This document shows, piece after piece, positions 1 through 5,686 of a DNA stretch of 35,447 nt; positions within the stretch are counted from its first letter, which is position 1, and every line of letters begins with the position of its first letter. Under the pieces are notes generated by a model that did not search any database, was not told the origin of the DNA, and was given only the letters and a program-made list of their open reading frames with translations. This DNA comes from Alistipes sp. (lineage in GTDB: Bacteria; Bacteroidota; Bacteroidia; Bacteroidales; Rikenellaceae), in contig JAFYOF010000060.1 of NCBI GenBank assembly GCA_017560305.1, positions 1 through 35,447 of the forward strand. Reading direction: 5' to 3'. A program made the translations under genes and the position numbers.

Positions 1-15
1 GAATATTCAAGAATC

Positions 16-82
16 ATAACATAATATTTCTACCGAGGACCGTGCGTATGGTCCCGGCTGTTTACGAAAAATATTATGTTAT
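16..82. repeat. Long inverted repeat with nested hairpin
   Basis: Arms 16-29 and 69-82 are perfect 14-bp inverted copies (ataacataatattt and its complement). Inside is a second, GC-rich hairpin: 33-35 plus 37-41 pair with 50-57, leaving A36 bulged and an 8-base loop at 42-49. The stacked, two-level fold is seen directly. A TAnnTTTG box at 119-126 on the minus strand would transcribe leftward through it, so it could be a leader or attenuator of a gene beyond the left edge, a small RNA, or the end of a small mobile element. No family was recognised. Confidence 0.55.
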
Positions 83-118
83 TCTTTCAATTCCAGTTGA
101 GCCGAACAGCTCGTAATA

Positions 119-126
119 CAAAAGTA
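119..126 (-). promoter_or_regulatory. Possible -7 box facing left
   Basis: The minus strand reads TACTTTTG, which fits the Bacteroidetes TAnnTTTG box. No TTG lies 19-21 bases upstream, so support is weak. Transcription would start near 112 and run through the inverted repeat toward the left edge. Confidence 0.25.
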
Positions 127-269
127 CAAAATATATTTAAAATTGAGTTCATACAACCACAAAAAAACTATCGTAATAATCTCTCAATAGCTTATTTTAG
201 GTCTCATTTTGATCATTAAGCAAAATTTTCAAACAAACAACACTCAGGGGGACATTGTGTCAATAGAAT
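127..269. other. AT-rich non-coding stretch
   Basis: No convincing reading frame, RNA gene or repeat is seen here. It separates the left-edge hairpin from the terminator of the umuC transcript. Together with the neighbouring features, the first 361 bases hold no gene that I can support. Confidence 0.4.
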
Positions 270-303
270 ACAAAAAAATCACCTATCGAAAGAAAACGAT
301 AGG
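270..303 (-). terminator. Terminator after umuC
   Basis: Perfect 7-bp stem (282-288 with 297-303) and an 8-base A-rich loop. On the minus strand it is followed by a run of seven T about three bases later. It lies about 60 bases past the umuC stop codon. Confidence 0.7.
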
Positions 304-361
304 CGAATCTATATATGTTTCTTGATGTCTAATATAGACTTTCAAAAAAGTCTGCAACCCA

Positions 362-1627
362 TTATTTTATTGTTGCAGTGGGAATATCCTCCCAGCGGGT
401 GGTGTAGCAGGGTGAGCAATGCTCGTTTGCCATACGGATTCGGCCACTACCCTGCGCACCGAAGCGGATGGAGTCGCTGCCAGCCTTGGCGGTTATCTCG
501 TCAAGTACCTTTGTGAGGCGGCTATCCTTGGTGCGGTCTCCCTCGGCGGTGAAGAGGTCGAGGGTGATGCTATCCTGCGGAACAAGTTTCGTGGCGGTGA
601 CGCCAGCCTTCTTGTAGGCGTAGCCCTCCACGAAAATCTCCTTCACGGAGTTTACTGCTGCCGAGATTATCTTGCGTGAACTGTTCGTTGGCTCATTGAA
701 GTGGACTATGGCGTTGGCGTAGGATTGCGGCTGGTCGTCGCGGAAGCGGTTTGTTACGGCGAAGATATGCAACTCGCCGCACGCCGAGCCCTGCTGGCGC
801 AGTTTTTCAGCGGTCATAGCGGCGAAGTTTGCCACCTGCTCCGCCAGTAAGTTGCTTTGGGTGATTTCGCGCGAGAAACTGCGTGTGTTGCTGATTGACT
901 GGCGCGAATCGGTGGTGGCGGCAATCTCTATGCAGTCCTCACCCTGCAACTCTCGCCAGGTGCGCAGACCGTTGATGCCGAAAAGTTTCTGCACCAAAAG
1001 GCGTGGCATCTGTGTGAAGTCATAGGCGGTGTTGATGCCTCTGTCCTGCAACTTTGCGAACATCTTGCGCCCCACGCCCCACACATCGTTCACGGGATAG
1101 CGGCGCAATACCTTTTCTATATCCTCAGCGCGGTGCATATAGCATCCGCCCTGCAACTTGGGGTATTGTTTGCATAGTTTCGACGCAATCTTCGCCAGTG
1201 TGCGTGTCGGTGCAATGCCCACCGAAACGGGAATACCCGTATTCTTGCGGCAGCGAGCGGAAATCTGCTTCGCCAGAGCATTGAAGTCGAGGTGCTCCAT
1301 ACCGCGCAGGTCGAGGAACGCCTCATCGATGGAGTAAATCTCAATGTGGGGAGCGAACTCCTTGAGCGTAAGCCTCACACGGCGCGACATATCGCCATAG
1401 AGGGCGTGGTTGCCCGAGAAAACGGCAACATTATGTTGCTCAACGATATCCCTGATTTTGAAATATGGTGCCCCCATTGCTATGCCCAGCGCCTTCGCTT
1501 CGTTGCTGCGTGCGACAGCGCATCCGTCATTGTTGGAGAGCACAATCACGGGTCGGCGCTCCAGGTCGGGACGGAAGACTCTCTCGCAAGAGACAAAGAA
1601 GTTGTTGCAATCGGCGAGGGCGTACAT
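362..1627 (-). CDS. umuC: UmuC-type Y-family DNA polymerase
   Basis: Catalytic subunit of an error-prone translesion DNA polymerase (Pol V type). With processed UmuD it copies past lesions during the DNA damage response. The 421 residues match the family length of about 420. The polymerase metal ligands are visible: Asp6 in the N-terminal ALADCNNFF segment, and Asp101-Glu102 in YSIDEAFLD. The [10 protein letters not shown] finger motif follows at 32-41. The later part carries the little-finger domain, and the C-terminal tail continues to full length without a break. The start lies 2 bases after the umuD stop, the usual arrangement. A hairpin terminator follows. In the Bacteroidetes such genes occur on the chromosome and on mobile elements. 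Nothing mobile is seen beside this copy except the unexplained inverted repeat at the left edge. Confidence 0.95.
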   Translation of the reverse strand: MYALADCNNFFVSCERVFRPDLERRPVIVLSNNDGCAVARSNEAKALGIAMGAPYFKIRDIVEQHNVAVFSGNHALYGDMSRRVRLTLKEFAPHIEIYSIDEAFLDLRGMEHLDFNALAKQISARCRKNTGIPVSVGIAPTRTLAKIASKLCKQYPKLQGGCYMHRAEDIEKVLRRYPVNDVWGVGRKMFAKLQDRGINTAYDFTQMPRLLVQKLFGINGLRTWRELQGEDCIEIAATTDSRQSISNTRSFSREITQSNLLAEQVANFAAMTAEKLRQQGSACGELHIFAVTNRFRDDQPQSYANAIVHFNEPTNSSRKIISAAVNSVKEIFVEGYAYKKAGVTATKLVPQDSITLDLFTAEGDRTKDSRLTKVLDEITAKAGSDSIRFGAQGSGRIRMANEHCSPCYTTRWEDIPTATIK

Positions 1628-1629
1628 AG

Positions 1630-2052
1630 TTACACTTTTTTAATGACATAGGTCACGATGCCCCACACCACGAAGTTATTATCCTCGGTGATGCGGATGG
1701 GTTTGAAGCGCTCGTTGGCTGGCATAAGGCTCACGCCGTTGGCATCTATTGCCACACGCTTGACGGTGAACTCGCCATCGATGTAGCAGACTGCGATGCA
1801 ACCATCGTAAGGGTCAAGGCTCTTGTCCACGATGATAATATCCCCCTCGTCGAGCGACGCATCCACCATCGATGTGCCGCTGATACGGAAGAAGAATGTC
1901 GATGCAGGATGCTTCACCAGCAATTTGATAAGGTTGAGCTTCTCCTGCATATCATCAGCGGGCGAGGGAAACCCCGCCTTCACATCTCCGCAAAAATCTA
2001 TATCCATAGCCGCCGTAGCCTCCTCAATCGGATGCGGCATCATCTTTTCCAT
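1630..2052 (-). CDS. umuD: UmuD-type self-cleaving Pol V subunit
   Basis: Partner of the adjacent polymerase. RecA-stimulated self-cleavage gives the active UmuD' form. The 140 residues match the family. The cleavage pair is Ala26-Gly27 (VKAGFPSP), the nucleophile Ser61 (SGTSM) and the general base Lys98 (FTVKRV), within one or two positions of the E. coli enzyme. There is no N-terminal DNA-binding domain, so it is UmuD and not LexA. I kept the first ATG because it gives the expected distance to the cleavage site; Met4 and Met5 are alternatives. Two bases separate it from umuC. No clear promoter lies in the 68 bases upstream, so it may be read through from the small genes at 2121-2634. I could not identify an SOS box. 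Confidence 0.93.
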   Translation of the reverse strand: MEKMMPHPIEEATAAMDIDFCGDVKAGFPSPADDMQEKLNLIKLLVKHPASTFFFRISGTSMVDASLDEGDIIIVDKSLDPYDGCIAVCYIDGEFTVKRVAIDANGVSLMPANERFKPIRITEDNNFVVWGIVTYVIKKV

Positions 2053-2120
2053 AGTGTTATATCGTTTTAACTAAATCTTCTGCGCCACGGCATCATAGAA
2101 TGCCTTTTGCTCGAGGGTGA

Positions 2121-2273
2121 CTAATAATCCTCGTTGTCTTTCGCTATTTGCTCTGGTGTCAGTTCCTCTGGTATATCGTCTCCCAGCATCGCCTTTGACT
2201 CCTCCTCGGTTATCGGATAGTAAGCCATCATTCCCGACTCCTCCCACGATGTTGTCTTTATCTCTTTATCCAT
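2121..2273 (-). CDS. Small acidic protein, tandem copy A (50 aa)
   Basis: Fifty codons, ATG at 2273 to TAG at 2121. The first 32 residues (MDKEIKTTSWEESGMM... to AMLGD) are the same as in the neighbouring 48-residue protein. The tail differs (DIPEEL, then QIAKDNEDY). There is no signal peptide, membrane segment or cysteine, and the protein is strongly acidic. I recognise no family. Its near-identity to copy B, with differences concentrated after residue 32, and the shared upstream spacer argue that it is a real gene made by duplication. It lies 68 bases upstream of umuD on the same strand with no clear terminator between, so co-transcription with umuDC is possible. Function unknown. Confidence 0.6.
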   Translation of the reverse strand: MDKEIKTTSWEESGMMAYYPITEEESKAMLGDDIPEELTPEQIAKDNEDY

Positions 2274-2508
2274 TGTTAAAATAATTTTAAGCAGACCATT
2301 AAGGAATACTTCGGTTAATAATCAGCCTCGGCTTCCTCCTCTGGTGTCAACACCTCTGGCAATTCGTCGCCCAGCATCGCCTTTGATTCCTCCTCGGTTA
2401 TCGGATAGTAAGCCATCATTCCCGACTCCTCCCACGAGGTTGTCTTTATCTCTTTATCCATTGTTAAAATAATTTTAAGCAGACCATTAGGGAATACTTT
2501 GGTTAATA
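2182..2508. repeat. Tandem direct duplication, 188-base offset
   Basis: Bases 2182-2320 and 2370-2508 are nearly identical over 139 bases, with about four differences. Each copy holds the 5' part of a small gene plus the spacer in front of it. The duplication therefore moved a spacer-plus-gene unit and left the 3' ends to diverge. Confidence 0.85.
2315..2461 (-). CDS. Small acidic protein, tandem copy B (48 aa)
   Basis: Forty-eight codons from ATG 2461 to TAA 2315. A longer open frame extends upstream, but it runs backward through the preceding small gene. The internal ATG is preferred because copy A starts at the same place after an almost identical spacer. The sequence is acidic (TEEESKAMLGDELPEVL then a Glu-rich tail ending in ADY). 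All three small proteins here end in an acidic stretch with a final tyrosine. No known family recognised. It could be a small regulator, an inhibitor, a toxin/antitoxin component or a peptide precursor; none of these is shown by the sequence. Confidence 0.6.
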   Translation of the reverse strand: MDKEIKTTSWEESGMMAYYPITEEESKAMLGDELPEVLTPEEEAEADY

Positions 2509-2634
2509 CTCGTCCTCCTCGCTGTCTTCTTCCACTTCTCTCCAATCGTAGGAGTGCATCCACTCCTTCCACTCCTTCAGAATAGGCAACATCTTCTGTT
2601 GCATTTCTTCGGTTTGCTTTTCTTCGCTCATCAT
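2503..2634 (-). CDS. Small acidic Trp-rich protein (43 aa), first gene after the promoter
   Basis: Forty-three codons from ATG 2634 (or ATG 2631) to TAA 2503. The sequence is charged with a helical look (TEEMQQKMLPILKEWKEWMH), contains three tryptophans, and ends EEDSEEDEY. It is not a copy of the next two proteins but shares their acidic, Tyr-ending tail. A consensus promoter lies about 25-55 bases upstream, so this is the first gene of the unit and probably translated. It is followed by the same spacer found between copies B and A. Function unknown. Confidence 0.5.
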   Translation of the reverse strand: MMSEEKQTEEMQQKMLPILKEWKEWMHSYDWREVEEDSEEDEY

Positions 2635-2659
2635 TACAGTAATTTAATTCTTCATTTCT

Positions 2660-2689
2660 CAAAGATAATGAAAGTTTGCATCCTTTCAA
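2660..2689 (-). promoter_or_regulatory. Consensus promoter for the small-gene/umuDC unit
   Basis: Minus strand: TTG at 2689-2687, 19-base spacer, TATCTTTG at 2667-2660. This is the full Bacteroidetes primary sigma pattern. Predicted start near 2653 gives a leader of about 20 bases before ATG 2634. Confidence 0.65.
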
Positions 2690-2751
2690 TAAGTGGAGGA
2701 AGAAATATTATTTTCTTTGTTGTGATTGATTGCTCGTGGGAAGGTATAAAA

Positions 2752-2788
2752 CAAAAAAAATCGCTGACTTTCGATTGAAAATCAGCGA
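2752..2788 (-). terminator. Terminator after the tRNA pair
   Basis: Perfect 7-bp stem 2761-2767 with 2782-2788, followed on the minus strand by eight T. It lies just past the 3' end of tRNA-Pro. Confidence 0.8.
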
Positions 2789-2799
2789 ATTAGTCATTG

Positions 2800-2874
2800 T
2801 CGGGATGACTGGATTCGAACCAGCGACAACACGCCCCCCAGACGTGTACTCTAACCGGGCTGAGCTACATCCCG
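2800..2874 (-). tRNA. tRNA-Pro (anticodon GGG)
   Basis: Cloverleaf seen on the minus strand: 7-bp acceptor CGGGATG with CATCCCG, discriminator A, and a T-loop TTCGAAT. The anticodon stem CACGT/GCGTG closes the loop CTGGGGG, giving anticodon GGG, which reads CCC and CCU. CCA is not encoded. It shares a transcript with the tRNA at 2908-2981. Confidence 0.93.
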
Positions 2875-2907
2875 AGAGGACTTGGACTCTGGTCGTCCTT
2901 ATCAGAG

Positions 2908-2981
2908 TAGCGAGAGAGAGACTTGAACTCTCGACCTCATGATTATGAATCATGCGCTCTAACCAGCTGAGCTATCTCGCC
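2908..2981 (-). tRNA. tRNA-Met (anticodon CAT), elongator type
   Basis: Minus-strand cloverleaf: acceptor GGCGAGA with TCTCGCT, discriminator A. The anticodon stem CATGA/TCATG encloses TTCATAA, so the anticodon is CAT. The first acceptor pair is G-T and the anticodon stem lacks three stacked G-C pairs, so it is not the initiator. An Ile tRNA with a modified CAT anticodon cannot be fully excluded. First gene of the pair. Confidence 0.9.
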
Positions 2982-2999
2982 ATTGCCTTATTGCGAGTG

Positions 3000-3030
3000 C
3001 AAAGATAAGTCAATTTTCTAATTCTCCAAA
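3000..3030 (-). promoter_or_regulatory. Promoter of the tRNA pair
   Basis: Minus strand TTTG at 3030-3027, 19-base spacer, TATCTTTG at 3007-3000. The predicted start lies a few bases before the mature 5' end at 2981. Confidence 0.7.
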
Positions 3031-3031
3031 A

Positions 3032-3039
3032 TATTTTTG
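3032..3039 (+). promoter_or_regulatory. -7 box for the channel-like gene
   Basis: TATTTTTG fits TAnnTTTG. No good TTG is seen upstream. It is divergent from the tRNA promoter. It would place the start near 3046, downstream of the possible TTG codon at 3037, and so supports ATG 3109 as the translation start. Confidence 0.4.
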
Positions 3040-3108
3040 AAAAATTTTACATATTTTTTACATTTTTTAGGCACATCTTTTGTTTTTGGGGTAAAAAACA
3101 TCGAAAAT

Positions 3109-3774
3109 ATGAAGGGAGATAACACTTTTGCCCGTATGATTAACCTCTTGGCGGGTGTCGCTTTGCTGGTGGGAGTATCCGTGGAAGTGCTCACGGGAAA
3201 CCATCTGGTCTACTCAAATTGGTATATGTGGCTGCAATTGGCCGTTTGTATCATCTTTATGATTGATTTTGCCGCCGCAATGCTCGCGCGTGACAAGAAT
3301 TCAAAGCGGTGGAGATGGTGGAATCTCCTGTTTTTTATCATCTCTATACCATATCTCAATATTCTTGCGTGGTTTGACATCGTGCCCCACCGAGGTATAG
3401 CCGTGGCGGTGGCTGCCCTACCCCTGCTGAGAGCTTTTGTGGCGATGGGTGTAGTCATCAGGTGGTTTATTGCGGGTAATGTGTCGCGCATCTTCGCCGC
3501 CTATATCTTCACGGTGGTCTGCTTTACATATCTTGCGGCGCTAATCTTCTACGACTATGAGGTGCTTGTGAACGATAAACTGCACGGCTTCGGCAACGCC
3601 TTATGGTGGGCGTGGATGAACACGACCACTGTGGGTGCCGCGATATTCCCCGTGACGCCCGTGGGCAAGGTACTGGCGGTGCTGCTGCCGAGTCTTGGAA
3701 TGATGTTCTTCCCGATATTTACAATCTATGTAACCAACATCTACACCTACAAACAAGGCAAAGGCAAGAAATGA
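3109..3774 (+). CDS. Six-helix voltage-gated-channel-like protein with altered selectivity filter
   Basis: Inner-membrane protein of 221 residues with the plan of a Kv-type ion channel: four helices (about 8-28, 38-59, 70-90, 95-119), then helix 5 (128-148), a re-entrant pore segment (160-180) and helix 6 (184-210). The pore reads MNTTTVGAAIFPVTPVGK, which aligns with the usual TTVGYGD...P.T..G of K+ channels, but Tyr-Gly-Asp is replaced by Ala-Ala-Ile (residues 172-179). The fold is therefore K+-channel-like, while selectivity is uncertain. The fourth helix has few arginines, so voltage sensing is doubtful. There is no cytoplasmic RCK or cyclic-nucleotide domain. I chose ATG 3109 over an upstream TTG because the latter overlaps the promoter. 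The gene stands alone; the next gene has its own promoter. Confidence 0.75.
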   Translation: MKGDNTFARMINLLAGVALLVGVSVEVLTGNHLVYSNWYMWLQLAVCIIFMIDFAAAMLARDKNSKRWRWWNLLFFIISIPYLNILAWFDIVPHRGIAVAVAALPLLRAFVAMGVVIRWFIAGNVSRIFAAYIFTVVCFTYLAALIFYDYEVLVNDKLHGFGNALWWAWMNTTTVGAAIFPVTPVGKVLAVLLPSLGMMFFPIFTIYVTNIYTYKQGKGKK

Positions 3775-3805
3775 TTTGTTTTTCGGCTTCTTTCTATTAT
3801 TTTTG
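3775..3805 (+). promoter_or_regulatory. Promoter for the CocE-like gene
   Basis: TTTG 3775-3778, 19-base spacer, TATTTTTG 3798-3805. Predicted start near 3812 gives a leader of about 50 bases before ATG 3862. Confidence 0.65.
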
Positions 3806-3861
3806 TAATATATTTAAGGTATTACGCGTGTATGGGCGTGGGCGAAAAAGAGAGAAGAACG

Positions 3862-5178
3862 ATGAAAAAGATAGTTTCACTTTTGCTGGCACTTATGTGC
3901 GGCACGATGGTATGGGCACAGGATGGCGAGCGCAAGGAGATAAATGCACTTTGGCTGAGGGCGCACTACTCGAAGGCGGAGTATATGGTTGCGATGCGTG
4001 ATGGCACAAAACTATACACGGCGCTCTATACGCCCAGGAACAAGAAGGCGGAGCACCCTGTGCTTGTGAACTTCACCCAGTCGGCGTGCGAGCCATACGG
4101 CAAGAAGGTAACCAACATCTGGCAGGATGCTTCGTTGGAGGAGTATCTGCGTGCGGAGTATATCCTCGCGTTTCAGGAGGTGCGTGGCACGGGTAGAAGC
4201 GTAGCCGACAAAGCCAATGCCGAGCAGCAGGCGCGAGATGCCTACGATACCTTTGCGTGGCTACTGCGCAAGGCGAAGAAGAACAACGGTAACATCGGCG
4301 TGTGGGGCGCAGCGGAGGATGCTTGCACGGCGCTTGAGGTGGCAGCGAGTGCCCACCCTGCCTTGAAGGCGGTGTCGCCACAAGGTATAGTGATGGAGGG
4401 TGAGTTTGTCGCAAAGAGGTCTGCCGCACCTATGTTGTTTGTAGGCGGCGAGTTTGACGCCGAGAGCGGAGAGAGTTTATGGAACGCATACAAGCAGATG
4501 ACTGCGCTGGGTGGCGATTGCCGTTTGGTGGTCGGTCCGTGGACGCATAAGGCGTGGCGTAAAGCAGATAGTAGTGAGATGGAACTTGGCGATGAGGCTA
4601 CGGCGGAGTTCTATCGCGCGGAGATTGAGTTCCCATTCTTTGAGCACTACTTGCGTGGAGCGGAGTCTTCGGGCGCGTCATCGGCTGGGGCGTTTATCTT
4701 CTTCACGGGCGAGAATTGCTGGCGCGAGTTGGATGGCTGGGGCTTTAGCGAGCAGAGTCTGGCGCTCTATCTTGGCGAGGATGGCTGGCTTAGGAAGGAT
4801 GCTCCGCTGGCAAATCAAGAGTTTACCGAGTGCGAAGATATGCTGACATTCACATCATCTGTTCTGGAGCAGGACATCACTGCAATGGGTTGCGTGGAGG
4901 CGTTGTTGTATGCTACGGCATCGCAGCCAAAGGCGGAGTTGGTGGTGAAGATTATTGATGTTGCCGACAATGGCGAGAGCGAGATGATGGTGCGGTTTGA
5001 CACAATCTCTTGCGAGGATTTGGGTGCAGATGAGCCCAAGCAAATTGCGCTGAAGATGGTGGATGTGGCACACACTTTCCTTGCGGGCCACCGCATCAAG
5101 GTGCATATTCAAAGCACCGAGGGCATCACATTACACCACGATAAGTTGCACCCTTCGTGCATCGTGTTGCCGTTGTAG
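3862..5178 (+). CDS. Secreted CocE/NonD-type alpha/beta hydrolase homologue lacking the catalytic serine
   Basis: Exported protein of 438 residues (signal peptide MKKIVSLLLALMCGTMVWAQ) from the X-Pro dipeptidyl peptidase/cocaine esterase class. The N-terminal MRDGTKLYTALYTP and QEVRGTGRS motifs and the C-terminal jelly-roll-like domain (about 290-438) are recognisable. Asp199 (VGGEFD) and His229 (VGPWTHKAW) stand where the charge-relay residues belong. The nucleophile elbow, normally G-x-S-Y-x-G, reads GAAEDA at 149-154, with Ala151 in place of Ser. The cap domain between the elbow and the Asp is cut to a short linker, so the protein is well below the usual 550-650 residues. It is probably an inactive binding protein or has a changed chemistry. 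I took ATG 3862 because it starts a clean signal peptide. The DUF1232 gene follows 45 bases later. Confidence 0.82.
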   Translation: MKKIVSLLLALMCGTMVWAQDGERKEINALWLRAHYSKAEYMVAMRDGTKLYTALYTPRNKKAEHPVLVNFTQSACEPYGKKVTNIWQDASLEEYLRAEYILAFQEVRGTGRSVADKANAEQQARDAYDTFAWLLRKAKKNNGNIGVWGAAEDACTALEVAASAHPALKAVSPQGIVMEGEFVAKRSAAPMLFVGGEFDAESGESLWNAYKQMTALGGDCRLVVGPWTHKAWRKADSSEMELGDEATAEFYRAEIEFPFFEHYLRGAESSGASSAGAFIFFTGENCWRELDGWGFSEQSLALYLGEDGWLRKDAPLANQEFTECEDMLTFTSSVLEQDITAMGCVEALLYATASQPKAELVVKIIDVADNGESEMMVRFDTISCEDLGADEPKQIALKMVDVAHTFLAGHRIKVHIQSTEGITLHHDKLHPSCIVLPL

Positions 5179-5223
5179 GGCAATATATTCAGGTTAGTTG
5201 CGTTATATCAAAAAACAAAGGCT

Positions 5224-5610
5224 ATGAGGAGACCGAGTGACATTGAGAAGTATCAGGGAAACTATTCCGAGAAGGGACTTTTGAAGAAGCTCTCGAAGGT
5301 GGCACGCTGGGCAGGCGCGAAGGTTGTCTATGCGGCGTTGCTGCTCTACTATGTCTTGCAAAGTCCCAATGTGTCGAATGCCGACAAGACTAAGATTTGG
5401 GGTGCGCTGGGATATTTTATCCTGCCCACCGACTTGATTCTTGACTTCATCCCGATGTTGGGTTATACCGACGATTTTGCTGCGCTGATTTACGCTCTGC
5501 ACGCGGTGGCGAAGAATATCACGCCCGAGATGAAGCAGCGCGCGCAGGCAAAACTGCTGACCTGGTTCAAACAGGTAGACAAGGATAAGATTGATGAGGC
5601 AATAAAGTAA
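5224..5610 (+). CDS. DUF1232 (YkvA-type) small membrane protein
   Basis: A 128-residue protein with the DUF1232 signature: KIWGALGYFILPTDLILDF, then IPMLGYTDDFAAL (about 58-90), a hydrophobic hairpin seen in YkvA-like proteins. A basic N-terminus and a charged, lysine-rich C-terminal helix flank it. The biochemical role of this family is not established. It lies 45 bases after the CocE-like gene without an evident promoter and before a bidirectional terminator, so it is probably the second gene of that transcript. Confidence 0.85.
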   Translation: MRRPSDIEKYQGNYSEKGLLKKLSKVARWAGAKVVYAALLLYYVLQSPNVSNADKTKIWGALGYFILPTDLILDFIPMLGYTDDFAALIYALHAVAKNITPEMKQRAQAKLLTWFKQVDKDKIDEAIK

Positions 5611-5642
5611 TCTTACACGAGGGCGTCAATACCCTACTCCAC

Positions 5643-5685
5643 AAAAAAAAGCATCGCGGGGCGTTTGCCTCGCGATGTTATTTTT
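5643..5685. terminator. Bidirectional terminator between convergent genes
   Basis: Ten-bp stem (5652-5661 with 5668-5677, one G-T pair), with T-rich sequence on the right for rightward transcripts and eight T on the minus strand for the CotH-type gene. Confidence 0.85.
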
Positions 5686-5686
5686 A

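Noticed and set aside
1630..2052. LexA repressor
   Set aside because: Only the peptidase part is present, with no DNA-binding N-terminus, and it is joined to umuC.
2908..2981. Initiator tRNA-Met
   Set aside because: Its first acceptor position is paired (G-T) and it lacks the three G-C pairs in the anticodon stem typical of initiators.
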